DNA of 64,000 nucleotides from Apricaphanius iberus (Eukaryota; Chordata; Actinopteri; Cyprinodontiformes; Aphaniidae), in assembly GCA_028564705.1 (NCBI GenBank), contig JAPXFQ010002688.1:1-64000 (forward strand), in the 5' to 3' direction. Positions 40,707-53,678 of the stretch are shown piece after piece. The first letter of the stretch is position 1. Every line of letters starts with the position of its first letter. The position numbers and the translations under genes are program-made. Under the pieces are notes generated by a model. That model was not told the DNA's origin, ran no database searches, and worked only from the letters and a program-made list of their open reading frames with translations.

Positions 40707-41849
40707 ACAATAAAAAAACATTTTTAGGGTGCTGCCCCAAAACAATGATGCCCTGGAAAAAGAGCCACATTGCCAATGGTACTGGTGCTGTTCCTCCCAA
40801 ATATAAATATTTACAACCAGACCTTTTCAATTGTGATATTGTACATATTATTGATTAAAGGACTGTAGCGATTTAATATATTAAGGAGCTCCAACTCTTC
40901 TGAGGGTAATTGAATACTAGCTTGAATAAATTAACTAGCTATTATCAGATTGTTTTACTATATGGAAAGTGGGGCAATGAAAAGTGAGAGGCCTCTGAAC
41001 AAAACATGTTTTTTTGTTTTTTTTACTTAAGAAGAAATAGCAAAAACAAATCTGTTAGCAGGTTTTTATAATGTTCCCTGGGTTTGTTTTAAAATCAAAA
41101 TTTGATAGATTACATTATTCTAACAACACTAATGAATGTATAAGTTAGAAGCCTATAAGAATAATGTTTTAGTATGTTTTTATGAAAGGTTATTCTACCT
41201 GCCCATGCCCACTGTCTAACTATCATGCAAAAACTTTAGCATATCAATAAAAAATACAAGACCTGATGAAAAAAAAAACACGCACAATGCTTCCATTAAT
41301 CATTGCATGATGAAAATTTTCGATCTTTCTTTACCTGGATCTATGCATGCTGCCCTGCATGGTAGCATCTCTACCCATGCAACTTACATGCAATATTTTG
41401 GATACAGTTTCTCACACATGTTTAAATACATCCAGCTTTTACAAATGCACAGTCCAACCTGCTGCAGGCAAGACTCCTTTTTGCTGCAGAATTGTACAAA
41501 GCAGGGGAGGGGGGACACTTACAGCCTTTTTATTAACAAAAATTGAGAGCTGCTTTCTAGTTTAATACATCCCTTCCTCATTTTCTTTCTCCACTTTCCC
41601 CATCCTTCTACACGTGCACTCACACAACTACCATCGTCAAAATTTCTTGCCTCCAGAATTTTGAGACTAATCCCCTGCTGCAATCTCCTTCGCTGCAAGA
41701 CGGAACTTCACATGCTGCATATGAAATAGTTGAACTGCAAAACTGGCTGTGTATAAAGCAGAAGTACTATCCAAACTGGCGATACATGTACAGGTATTAC
41801 TTGCTCTAGCTGTAGAGAATGCTAAAAATTAAGTGGCAGCCTTCCTTAC

Positions 41850-41873
41850 CATCTTAAACCCATTCCACTCCAT
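41850..41873 (-). CDS. elavl4: elavl4 alternative leader exon encoding MEWNGFKM
   Basis: Minus-strand sequence reads ATG, then codons for EWNGFKM, followed directly by the donor GTAAGG. Mammalian HuD has an isoform beginning MEWNGLKM joined to IISTMEPQ. Here the eight codons end in phase 0 and join in frame to IISNMEAPV of exon 2, about 29.6 kb downstream. One residue differs from the mammalian leader (F for L), which supports homology rather than chance. Only the coding part is given; the exon continues upstream into 5' UTR of unknown length. It would give an N-terminally distinct HuD isoform under its own promoter. The eight-residue match, exact donor, correct phase, correct strand and correct order make this a firm call despite its size. 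Confidence 0.93.
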
Positions 41874-42560
41874 TTGAGAGATGCCAGCCGTTGTCTCACA
41901 GTCCCCTCTCTCCTCAGTTACACCAACGCTTCAGAAAGGAACCCCCCCCCCCTCCGACACTGTTTAACTCTCTCTCTGTCTCAATCTTCTGACACACTGC
42001 CTCCTATTTTTTCACCTGCTTTTCTTCTCTTTTTATCCTGAATCTTAGCTCACGGTAGAAGACAGCGTAGTTGAGGTGTAAGGAGCAGACATTGCCTTCA
42101 TCCGCAGATGCTGTGAGGAGAATGATGAGTCTGGAGGAGAGGGCTGAGCTGCAGCAAGGCGCTCTCCCTCTCTCCCTCTCTTTCCCAACCATCCTTGCCC
42201 CCATACCCCTCCCTCCTTACAACCTCCCGCCCACTCGCCTGCTCAGCTGGATGGTCAAAGCCCGCCCTCTTACCTCCAGCGGCTCTCTCTGAAAGCCTGT
42301 GATTGGCTTGTGGTGTTGCTTGTCACCTACCCCTCCCCTCGGCATTAACACCTTCGCTCTCTGGCTGGCTCCGAGCCCTCATCGGCACACGCCAACCTCT
42401 GGCTGCTTTGGCAGAGAAAAGGCTCTCTGAATCCCAGCAAAGCAATCAATCGGAGCTGAAGTCTGTGCTTGAGTGAACCGAGCAGAGTAGGGCAGAGCAG
42501 AGCGGAGTGATTGCAGCCACAGGCGTTATGGTAATAGGATGCCTATGCAGCACAGTGTAT
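41874..42560 (-). promoter_or_regulatory. elavl4: Probable 5' UTR and promoter of the MEWNGFKM leader
   Basis: This is the stretch directly upstream (minus strand) of the MEWNGFKM start. It is clearly richer in G+C than the surrounding AT-rich sequence, with pyrimidine tracts on the plus strand around 42160-42240, an 11-base C run (42942 minus 1000, i.e. 41942-41952), and a CAGCTG E-box near 42243. An AT-rich TATA-like patch lies around 42556-42567. ORFs crossing it on either strand have no recognisable domains and look like UTR. Assignment as promoter is inferred from position and composition; no start site can be read from the sequence. Confidence 0.5.
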
Positions 42561-43153
42561 ATAAATTAGCTATTACCGGATACATGTTAAATCCTGTGAA
42601 CATAACAACGTTGTATGCACAAACCATCTCTATTTGTCTTTTCTCTTCAATACATAAAGACTTTTATAAAGCACACTGCTGTTCATTGCTACAAAACAAC
42701 ATATAAAACTCTTTGATCCTAATACTTTCTGTTGATTGTTAAAGTGTCTCAGAAATGAAAAAATGGCCCAAATACATTTGAGATAAACAACATGACGCAC
42801 ACATTGATAAGTTGGTTGTTCCTAGTTTTCCTTTATTTCCCTTTAAAAAGCTATCTGCAGATCTGTCCATGCAGCTTTAGTGACTCAATTCCCATCCCCA
42901 TTTCGTACCCACTAATTGCCATTTTCGTTCATGACATATTTTCATAAATAATGCCAATAAATACAGGGGGGCCTCCAGAAAGTTTTCAAAGGGGTAGCCA
43001 GATGTGGGCCACTAATAATGTTGAGGTGGAATACCAAATCGAAAAGTCTAAATAGAATTTTAGGACTTCAGGAGACTACTGTTAGATAGGCTATAATAAG
43101 GTAGGTGGGAATGGAATCAGTTAAGTGACAGATATTTAAAACTGGCACTAAGC

Positions 43154-43181
43154 ATAAATAAATAAATAAATAAATAAATAA
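43154..43181. repeat. (AAAT)7 microsatellite
   Basis: Seven AAAT-type units between the two elavl4 leader exons, 0.6 kb downstream of the MVM leader in transcription direction. Confidence 0.95.
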
Positions 43182-43774
43182 CGTACTTAGCTATTTAATG
43201 TCGAGTCAACAAATAGCACACATACAAGGGAAGTCAGTATGGTTCCCCAAAACTCCCTAAGTTGCATCTCTGGGTATATTACCAAAATATGCACATCTTA
43301 CTTCCAAATATATATTGTTTCGTGTAGACTCTGTGAATTATGTCCAATTCGCCCATTTATTTTAGTTCTTCTGAATCAGCTGTTTTCAACCAATTCATTC
43401 TTGTAATAAAACAGATTATGAATACTGATATGATATCATAATAGCCTTTAACAGATATCTGCCTTGTGGTAATTGTGTATTGGGGACATACAAATACATT
43501 TACTAAGAGGAATTACTATAAATCCTCGTTTGTGTATGAAACGGATTGACGGGTCGTTAATAAAAGTCTCGCTGAAAAAGTAGCCCACGAAACAACCTAA
43601 ACTACAGTAGTAGGCCTATGACATGACGAATTAAGAGAATAAAAATGATATCATTTTCTATAGATTCTAAACAGATTGCATTGTTCTATAGACATCTGCT
43701 TGCTGTGGTAAGCTTTAAGGTTTTTCAAATACAGGTAAAATAAAATGGTTAAAATAAAAGTGTCCCCTACTCAC

Positions 43775-43783
43775 CATGACCAT
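43775..43783 (-). CDS. elavl4: elavl4 alternative leader exon encoding MVM
   Basis: Minus-strand sequence reads GATTAATA, then ATG GTC ATG, followed by a near-consensus donor GTGAGT. The commonest mammalian HuD N-terminus is MVM-IISTMEPQ, with MVM contributed by a separate leader exon. Here the three codons end in phase 0 and would splice in frame to IISNMEAPV about 31.5 kb downstream. Nine coding bases alone would be weak evidence. The exact ATG-GTN-ATG-GTGAGT arrangement, the phase, and the position 1.9 kb upstream of the MEWNGFKM leader on the same strand make it convincing. A CAGCTG E-box sits 12 bases upstream of the ATG (43795-43800). The 5' UTR and transcription start are not resolved. 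Confidence 0.85.
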
Positions 43784-44230
43784 TATTAATCAGTCAGCTG
43801 GTCGTATGGAGCGAAAAAAGCTGTGCCCAGCCCACAATGTAAAAAGCTAGTAAAAGCCGAGGCCTGTGTTGGAATAAATGAATGAAGTAGGATATCCCGT
43901 GGTAAACAAACAAGAAGAAAACATGGAAGAGCTAACCAACGTCCACATTTTTTCTCATAAAAGGTAATTGAGAAATGTCAAGCCAAGCTCTGTAAATTGA
44001 TTGGTGGTGGAGGTGTGGCGGGGCGTCCCGCTCTGGGGAGAGCGTGGAGGATGATGGCCATGGCTGTGGAAGATAGAGCTGGTAAAACCATTTTCTATTT
44101 GTATACACGCACAATAAGACAATCATCACGCTGGTAATAACTATGTATAGGACAGATTTAGTAGTTTGGCTCAACGTCGTTTTTTATAATTGATGTTGCG
44201 TTGATTTAGGCTGGTCGTCGTTACATGGGA
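43784..44230 (-). promoter_or_regulatory. elavl4: Probable 5' UTR and promoter of the MVM leader
   Basis: Sequence directly upstream (minus strand) of the MVM start codon. It contains a G+C-rich patch at about 44005-44085 in an otherwise AT-rich setting, and an E-box (CAGCTG, 43795-43800). Neurogenic bHLH factors are known regulators of HuD in mammals, so the E-box is worth noting, but such hexamers are common. The role is inferred only from position. Confidence 0.4.
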
Positions 44231-45093
44231 ATCTCATTCTTTTTTTTCACCAATTTTCCATTTTACCTCTCTTAATAACAAGCTCTGCCTTAGCAGCCTA
44301 TCTTTACCTTTTATTCCAGTCCAGTTACTCAGTGAATGGATAGCAATGCTGACTAGTAAATATTGTCTATTCATTGAATTGGACAAATATATTATAATAA
44401 TAAAAACTGTCATCAAATCATTATTAGTAGTAGTAATCTTTTATAACCTAGGAATAAATCTGTTTTACACTGAAATAATCCCCTTACCCTCTATCCCATG
44501 CAGACAGGAAGAGGGAGCTGTTACCTCCTTTAACAGTTACCTGACAAGCAGCTGTTTATGGCTAAAGCTTCACATTTTCTCACATGCATACACTCACAAT
44601 ATGCTGAGAAACATTTCGATTCATGCTATTTACATTAACAAATTATAAAGATTAAATCACACTGGTTTACAAAGAGATTAATTTAAACTCTGTAAAATGT
44701 TGATAGAAATAGGTATAGTCATTTGAGTTTACATAGAAAAATATGCAGCCATGGTATCAAATTACGTTTCAAAACTCATTAAAATTGTAGCTTTCTATAT
44801 GACCTTTAGATTTATAAGACACTGTCTTCAGATAAGCACTGTAAGCCTTTGGGTGTTGAAAACGTCTATTTGAAATATATGTTAAGAAATAGCTATAAAA
44901 TAATAGCATAATATAATTATTATTTACTGAAGGATCTGTAAAACTACAAAAACGTTTGTCAGGGGAAACTTAAAGTCTAATGGGAGAGTAGACATTTTAA
45001 ATCGTATCTAAAGGTTAATTGTGTCTGACAAAATTGAACTAAATTGTCTTCCATAATTACAGGCACATCTGTTAAATATGGAGAAAAGGCATT

Positions 45094-45999
45094 TACTGTT
45101 TTTTCTGAATTGCTAAAACACATTTCTTGAAACCTCAGCCCATTTTCTCAAAACCTTAACAAAAAATCAAAAAATCTTAACCACATTCACCAGATCCTAG
45201 AATTTTTTGTCCAAATCAAACTCAAACATTAGACCAGTCATCATGTATTCAAAACCAAACACTGTGTTCACCTCACACACACAGCAAGTAAAATATATTC
45301 ACCTTAAACCATTTCGTAGCCACAACATCAAATAACTGAAGACAGAGGATCCAGAGCAGGTAGTTAAAGGGAAATATGCAAAGAGTATTAACCAAAAAAC
45401 TTATTGGGATTAGAGAGATGAAATGCTGAATGTAGATAACAAAAATAACAAAATAAAATAAAAATAAAAACAAAATGAAAAACCTATCACTGTAATTCAC
45501 AAATTCACAATAGTGTAATATAGTTGGCTCAATATCATCAGTAACAACTGTTCTTGGTCATCCTAGTCCCCTTCCTCCTTGTCCACCACTTCTAACACAG
45601 ATTCTTCCTCTCTGTGTGTCTATCCATTGTAGATGCATATGTACCACCTGTGAACTCTAAACTGACATTTTTCCTGCCCATTTGATCTAACCACATCACC
45701 AGATACATATTGAATTGTAAGTTGCTTTGTGTAAAAGACGACAACTATATATTAGTTGTGTTCACTTTTTTGCTGCCAGTATTTTTACCATAGAGGTGTG
45801 ACATGGATTTAGTGACTGGGAATGTGTTTAAGGTTTTGAGGGGGAAAAAAATGGATGAGTTTAGCTAATTTTGTGTCCATACCTGAGCAGTATTTAAGGT
45901 TTGGCCTATATTGTCTTTGATTCAAAAAGTTTGTTAAGGCCACTGATAATTTGCTTCAGAGAATGGAGTTTATTGTTTTAGCAATTCAGAAAAACTGTA
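45094..45999. mobile_element. TA-flanked mariner-type non-autonomous element
   Basis: Both ends carry an inverted repeat of about 27 bp. The left is CTGTTTTTTCTGAATTGCTA-AAACA and the right, reverse-complemented, is CAGTTTTTCTGAATTGCTA-AAACA, each directly flanked by TA, the Tc1/mariner target. Around 45550-45610 the minus strand gives a decayed Arg/Gly-rich stretch (RGRICVRSGGQGGRGLG) like the N-terminus of transposases of this family. The catalytic region is missing. Length about 0.9 kb. Confidence 0.75.
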
Positions 46000-46597
46000 A
46001 TAGAAAAATATTTATTATTAACAATAGCGTAATCTAACACGGTGTCTATCACATTTTGTATTCAAGTCACTGAAAGTCCTGAAAGTCAACTTTGGAGATT
46101 TCTTTATTTATTTATTTTTTATCTTCCTTCTCTAGTGGCAAAATATGTTTTAAATGCTTTAAATATTACTCTGACTGTAAATATAGACATTTTTAGTTAA
46201 GTAGTTACTTCTTGTGGTGATTTCAAGAATATTCAGATCAACACATATATTATTTTTATTTTAAAGGAATGTGTTCTTGTCTTTGCCTTTTTTAACAATG
46301 GTTAAAGAAAATGGGCCCATGGTACACCATCTTTATATCTAAGATAAATAAAAAAGAATCAATTACTAAATAGTAGCAAGACACTATGATTAGAGGCTAC
46401 ACAGCTGCCCTAGTTAAATTAAATGTTTTTGCATCTTCCCCATATTAAAGAGTTGATAGAAGAATTAAGTCCCTATATAAAGTTACTATTCAACAGTTTG
46501 TTCCGACCCAGTGATTTGATTGGACAAGACGCATTCCATGAGTGCTGATATTACAGTACTACAGCATTGGGACTTTTTAAGATAATAATTAAATTAA

Positions 46598-47060
46598 TGG
46601 TGTGCTCACACAAGATTACATGTATAAGTCTACGGTTGAGCCTGTCAGAGCCCCTGTGGTGCTTTTTGTGCATTGGCCGTGGCAATTTTTAAAATGTTGC
46701 CACTTTCTAAGCTTCAAAGCGGCAACGCATACGCTAAGCTAGCTGAACGTTCACCTCCGTCCCCTGAGTGTCAACCAATCAGAGCCTCTCACTTTAGTGA
46801 CGCCACCTGACATCGACGTTGTCTAGCCAGACACGATCCACATTGATTAAAAAGCCAACGCGCTTTGCAAGCTGCAGCCTTAAAAATGTATAGGCTGTAA
46901 ACTAGTAAGTTTGTGAGCGTTTTTGACGGCGACAAAGCATGAGATGTGAACGTATCATAATGTTTGTGTATGGAATGTCTGTGCATAAAATAAATCTTGT
47001 TGACTGGCAACAGCTTTGCCTCCCTTCCAGTTGGTACTATTTGTGTTGACGGAGCTAAAT
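46598..47060. mobile_element. Possible MITE-like block with raised CpG
   Basis: Opens GGTGTGCTCACACAAGATTA and contains CAACCAATCAGAGCCTCTCA and GACGCCACCTGACATCGACG, phrases familiar from short fish DNA elements. CpG density is higher than in neighbouring sequence. Terminal inverted repeats were not established, so identity is tentative. Confidence 0.3.
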
Positions 47061-49831
47061 AAATGATTAAATAAGCAACAAATTATAATCTATTGTCAAA
47101 TATTATTGTCAAAAAATAAAATCAGCTTGTAGAGCTGTAATGGTATAAAAGCAATATCACACTCGAGGTTCTGCTGTTGTGCAGAATATCAGCACTCCCT
47201 CTAGTTCGATATTGCTTAATTACACACCAGGGAAGCAGGGAGTCTCTTAACTATCTGATGAACTTGACAAGATATAAATTAAAAATATATATTGCACATT
47301 TGGTTATTTATAATTCTAAATTAGGCTGCTGTTAAAGGATTTTTGCACCCCTTCACCAGGAGTGCTAATAATTATCGCTGTAAAAGATGCCCTCCCTAAC
47401 TTACTATTATCCTGCTTAATATTCATTATTCCTCATTATAACCCATCATTGTGATCGGTAGACCTATTATGTACACATAGCACGTAGATGTAGCTCACAT
47501 TTAAAATTTCATCATTTAGGTTAACCTACAAATCTTGGAAGTCATTTTTGGCCAAGGGTTCAATAAGCTGCTCAAATTTATTCAAAAGGACTAAAGAGAA
47601 GATGGTAAAAAAAACTGGGACTGACAAAAAGGCAGCTCCACAGTGTCTCTGCTTCCTCTCTGACCTCTCCACCTGTCTGGTTAGCACCAGCTAGAAGGCT
47701 AGCCTGGTGGAACCATGTGCCTGACATACTAATGAGAATCTTTACTACGCCCTCAATTAGGGCCAAATAGTACACACACACATGTACACACACAAACACA
47801 GATACATACAGTACACGCACACGCACTCACACAGGCAAAGGGAAAGCCAGGTTGTACAAGCTCACTATTGTTTCACATGGAAAAAGGAAAATATGCTGGC
47901 ACTTGTAGTCTAGAGGCTAGTAGCAAACGTTCTTTAATTTTACAAAACACAGGGAGAATAACACGGATTGAAACAATGAAAATGGATTAAAACAGAAATG
48001 GCTCTTTGTCTTTTTCCTTTGTCACATGCTTCTTTATCTTCTCTGCTTGAGGAGAGGGAAGCAAAATTTGCAGCTGAATGCTATAGACAACCGACCCTCA
48101 TCCATCTTTCATCCCTTTTGCTCTGACCTTTTTGTTTAATAAAGGTTTTGGGTTGGACCAGAGAAGAAAAAGACTTTGTACCAAATGCCTCCAAGACTCA
48201 TGCCTTATATTGCTAGTTTTTTTCCGAATTCGTTTCTCCAAAGAACACAACATTGACTTAGTCACACATCACCTCAGATAATTTTGTTTTTGTTCCCTCT
48301 CTCTTTACAGTAAAATAACACGGTTTATTGTTTTTGTATTTCATAATGGACAGAGTTTTGAGGTTGTTTTCTCTCCCTCTGTTATGATCTAAACAGTTTT
48401 TTTTCCTAAATGAGAATATGATTTGAAAGGGAAAATGGTTTCTCACAGTTTTCTTGCATGGCGTGTTATTTCACTAGATTGCGCCACGGCATCATGATTT
48501 TAGAAAGCAAAAACAATGACTGCCACTACTCAGTAAATTAGCTTTAAATGCAATTTGTTCCTAACAGTGTGTTGTGGTACAAAGTGTATGTTGTTTTGAC
48601 ATAAAGTTGATGCTATATTAGTGTCTCTGTATTATAATGGAAGAACATGGGGAGTGTTTTTAACTGTTTCATTAAATGATCCATGTTGAGATACTTAGTA
48701 ACTTGAATGTCACTAATGCTACTGTGTATGACTTTGCTTCCTTCTCTGTATGATCAATGCATGATCAAAGGCAATATAGCAAAGAATAAAAGTAAAAATG
48801 TCAAATAAGTAATTAGGTTAAATTATTAGGCTGTCCAGTAGTTTAATGGTATTTCGGTTTGATTAAAAGAGTACATAGTGTTGATTGGATGCATTATTTG
48901 GCCTTTAAGATGATGACTGAAGCTAAATAGTTGTTTTAGGGAAATAAATTATATTTCTTTGCAATACCAAAGTTAAAAAGCTTTTGTGGCTATAGCCCAG
49001 GAGAGCCAGCCAGCCTGTCAGCAATATGGAAACTCAATCTCAGTTATTGGCTCTGGCTTAGCTCCACAAACACACACATAAGAACAAAGCATTGCAAACT
49101 AGAAAAAACACTCGCCAAGTCAGCTCAGTACCCCACCCCTCTCCCCACACTGTGATCCAGATCACCCCCAAATTGTGATAACTTGTTTTGTGGTCCAAGT
49201 GAAGAAATTTCCTGTAATTTGAACTTCTGGAGTTATGTTACTAAATAACAGACAAACCCTGACGAAAACATCCCTATGTGAGACTCTCATGATAAGATAA
49301 CTGAGTAAAACTGACACATTGCTACATAGACTTCAGCAAAATGGAGAATGAACAACTGCCTCATTTAGACAGGTGTTTCCGGTTTTATTATAATTGCACA
49401 TCGTATTATAGAATTGTCTACCCTTTATTTATAAAAACAGGTTTGCCGTCCTCCCAATGTACATAGGTCTAACAAGCTGTGATTAGCAAGGTAATAAAGT
49501 CAGGTTATCTGCTTGGGGAGCCAAGCCTGCAGTCTGCGGTTTTCTTGGCCCCAATTACTTGAAAACAGACACATTTGTCTTTCTTGCAACCAAGGCAGAA
49601 ATGTAATGGTGCAGACTCTTTGTATTCACATGATAGGTGTTTCTAGCTGACAATTGGAAAGTCAACAAAAACGCCTCTTGAAGTCAGAATTCTGACTTAA
49701 AAAGGGAGAGGTCAATGATTTAAACCATTTATAAGCACATTTGGTTTATATCCCATGGAAGCTGTGGAGTACTCGGTAAAAATAAATAGTTCCACAAAAA
49801 TGCACTTGTCAGGTCTAACGTCATTCCTACA

Positions 49832-50716
49832 GGCAAGCAAAGGCAGTTTTATTTGTATAACACACTTGCAACACAAGGCAATTCAAGGTGCTTTACATGA
49901 TTTGGTCGTAAAGAAACCAAACATAGCATTGAATTAAAACAATCAATTAGGAAAAGCAAAAACAGATGAAGCAAAACAATCAATAAAAGAAAAATATTTA
50001 GCATTTCTTTAAAAACAACAATTTACGAAAAGCATAAAAAGAAAATGTGTAAAAAATATATATTACTCAAAACCATCTCTTAACAGTAGAGTTTAAATCT
50101 TTGATTTAAAGGTGCCTAGCGATTCAGCATTTTTGCATTCTTCTGGAAGTTTTTTCCAGCTTTGTGGGGCATGGAAACGGAAAGTTGCTTCTACATGTTT
50201 GGTTCTAGGGATGTTTGGTAAAATAAAGTTGGAGGACCTGAGTGGTCTGCTGGGTTGGTATAGTGACAGCAGGTCTTCAACATACTTTGGTGCTAAACCA
50301 TTTAGCAATTTATAAACTAGTATGGGTATTTTAAAGTCTATTCTCTGAGCTACAGAAAGCCAGTGTAAGGTCTTTGGAACTCGATTTGTTCTACTTTCCT
50401 GGTTCTAGTGAGAACATGCACAGCAGCCTTCTGGATCAGCTGCCGATATCTGAGTGGCTTTTTAGGTAGACCTGTGAGGACGCTGTTGCAGTAATCAATC
50501 CGACTAAAGATGAACGCATTGGATGAGTTTTTCAAGGTTCTGTTGTGACATTAGTCCTTTAATTCTAGAAATGTTCTTCAGGTGACAGAAGGCTGACCTT
50601 GTTATTTCCATTATGTGACCCTGGAGGTTCAGGTCTGAGTCCATTATTACAGCTAAATTACGTGCCTGATCAGTAGTTAGTTATATCAACTGAAGCTGCA
50701 TGCTGACTTTTGATCA
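49832..50716 (-). mobile_element. L2-like non-LTR retrotransposon 3' end, copy 2
   Basis: Minus-strand copy of the same subfamily as the one at 10.46-11.55 kb; the two align by eye over almost their whole length. Recognisable translated pieces include RIDYCNSVLTGLPKKPLR, LIQKAAVHVLTRTRKVEQIE, LLNGLAPKYVEDLLSLYQPS, RPLRSSNFILPNIPRTKHVE and FRFHAPQSWKKLPEECKNAE. It retains the segment that is deleted from copy 1 and has no SINE. Frameshifts make it non-functional. The tail reads as CAAGGCAATTCAAGGTGCTT on the plus strand. 5' truncated, as usual for LINEs. Confidence 0.85.
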
Positions 50717-53678
50717 AGTCCCCAACTTTAAAGACAAGGCAAAGAACGTGGCATAGGCAAACTTTTGAACCCAGCTCACTGGCAGGGTACAGCAACATGT
50801 CGGCCAGGGGCAACAAAATACTTCATGTTGGATAAACTAGTATTATAAAATAAAATAAAAAAAATCTTGTGGAAATATTCAGTTTACCAACTCTATTTGT
50901 ACCATCATCTTGTCTTAACTGCAAGTATTTACCAACAGCCAAATTTGTCTTTCTTGAAAACATTGGAAAATAAAGGCAACTTTCTTTCAGACAGCTAACT
51001 AGGAGTGCACAGCAACGGGTGAGGAAGGAGCATTGATGTACTATTCTATTCTCCACAAAGCCATTGAAATATCTGCTACCTTTAGCATCTGATTAGAAGG
51101 ACTTTATAACTTAAAAAGGTTTTTTTTCTTTTACATCATCGCTTTTCAAACCCAGGGTATAAATTGAAACTGCTAACTGGTCCTTGGCTAGTCTCATCAC
51201 ACATCTCATTTTCAATTTGTGTCGTACCATGACACATGTGACAGCTGCCTTTGTGAAGCATTTAGGTCTGAATCATAAAAGTGCTTTCAGCTTGTGCTTC
51301 CAAAATGCCGCTTCTGAAAGCAGAGTCCTGGCTAATTTTCATGAACTCCTCTTTCCCTCCAATCTCCCCAGATTTTTTAAATCTCTCAATCATAGACTTT
51401 AATGGATTAACTGCAGGCTGTGTTCTTCCTCTTATGTGCCGAGATGCTTTAGCACAGTATATCTCTGTCGCTTCCTGGCAAATTGGTTTGTTGATACTGA
51501 ATCTAAAGGTCTGAACTGTGGCTGTGCTGCTCGGGTAGCAGCCGGTTCTGCTAACAAGTGTGAAAGAGAAGGTAAAGAATAGTGTGAGCAATGTTGCAAG
51601 TTTGCTTCAAAAAATGCGGAGTGCATTCAGTGATAATTGTGGGCGCTCTCGGTTTGAGTCTTGTTAACTGTCAAACACAGTGTTTCAACACCTGTCTTAT
51701 GTTTCACTCTGTATAATAAGGCTTCTATATAGAAAGTGAGGAAGCTGGCTGAGGTGGTATCTCAGCCCACTGAAAGAAAATACCTCGATTATTAACAAGG
51801 GGAAGAAAAACTTTTCATTTATTTATTTTGTTTAGCGAGGAAAAGTCATCTTCACAATTTCACATCAGGTTCAGATAAAATTAATGCAAACAGGGACGCG
51901 AGGCAGAAAACACATTTTCAAACTGAATTATCACTATTACACAGAAAGGCTGCAACACGTTCACCGGAGACAAAACCATATTTCAGCAGAGCTCAGGAGA
52001 ACAATGAAATCCTTATCGAGTCTGAATAATTTCATTTCAAAATATCACCTAATATACAGCAGCTGACGCACCAGAACAGCTTCATACATTTATTAGCGCA
52101 GTTTTTTCTCCTTTACTTGGACTCTTCTTGATTCGCCCTTGAGGGATGGATTTAGTTAGTCTATTGAAGTTCTGGCAGAAGTAGCATCTTGCCGTGCTAC
52201 TCAGACTGATGACTGCCCTTTTTCCTGGCAGGTGTCCACCCTCTGCCGGTAACAATCAGCAAATGAGAATCACAGACTTCAATGTGTCTGTGTCCCCTGG
52301 CGGTGTCGTACTCAGCGTCGTCAAGCCTCAGACACCAAACAGCTGTTCTCATAACACATCGCCTTCTCTGCGCAACAATAGCTTGTTTGGACTCGACTGA
52401 CTTTTGTAAATGGCACATTTACAATGCTCTTCAGGTAGTTTCATGATCAAGGGGTTATGACGCAACTGCTTTGCTAACCAAAGCTTTTTTTTCTTCTTTT
52501 TTTAAAAGATAGACAGGCATTATTCTGCCATAAAAGCTGTTCCTTAAAGAAAAATGATGTCCAAGATAGGAACAAGTCCAGGAGGAAACCAAGCTAGTGT
52601 GGTTAAAAACTAGTCAGGGGTGAATGTGAAGTTTGTGAATGCTTTGAATTCTATTCACAAAGCTCAAATTTTATAAATGGTAAAAATAAATTTTGTTTTA
52701 CATTGAGGCTAACCAAGCATGTCACACTTGATCTCCTAATTAGAGTTTCACCTGGAAATAGGAATAGTGTTTAACAAAATCAGAGAATTTTGCTCAACAT
52801 TTAAAAGCCATGTCATCCCGCTGATATGCTAGCTGAAGATATGTTAGTTTTTACTGGCAGTGAAGGCAAATTTAAAAAGCATTAGTTCATTGTTGATGGT
52901 ACTTAATATTTCAAATTTTGTATATCCAATACTTAAAGAAATGCCAATTAAACCCCCGAACAACCTAACATGCATTATGTTATTTACATATGTTGTATGA
53001 ATCATCACTCTTTTAGGATCTTTATTTAGTAATAAAAAATAAAGCTAATCTAGTTGGAGCTCTACCCTAACATCCTATTTCCTGTGTGACAGTGGGCATG
53101 ACACGCACTCAGCTTAACCCCTGCCTGTGTCACTCTCCCTGCTAGAAACTCCTTAGATCAGAAGTGAATTCTTCACGCTGATCCCAGAACAAGGCTCCGC
53201 TGCATTTGTCACAGCCACTTTCTTCAACTTTAACTCAAAGCTGGAGCTCTCCAGACTGTGCAGATGTGACAGGGTGCCCATTGGAAAGCCACAACTTGAG
53301 AAGCAGTGTTTGCTAAATGATGAGTGAATGCTTCACTATGTAGGTTCTACATGGAGTCTGTCTTTAAAACGCGCCTTTTGTAGACATCTGCTTTTTAAAA
53401 CAGTTTGCCTATATAAATTCTGTTTAAATGTTGTTTAATAGTAAATTTAGAGCCTTTTTTTGTGCAAATAATAATCTGGTAACAGTGGTGTATATTTCTA
53501 CTTTGCCACCTCTACCCTGATACCTTTGAATTGAATGACTTCTAACAAAAATCTAATAGTAATCTGTGATTTAATTTCTATTTAAATACAGCTGTTCTGT
53601 GAAGGCTTAAACTGTTAAAATAATTCTCAAACCATGTAAAAGTTGTTAAGACAAAGCAGGAAACAACCATTTCACTCT

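Noticed and set aside
42528..42570. Plus-strand ATG GTA ATA resembling the HuD MVM start
   Set aside because: Wrong strand relative to elavl4 exon 2, wrong third codon, and no donor in the needed position.
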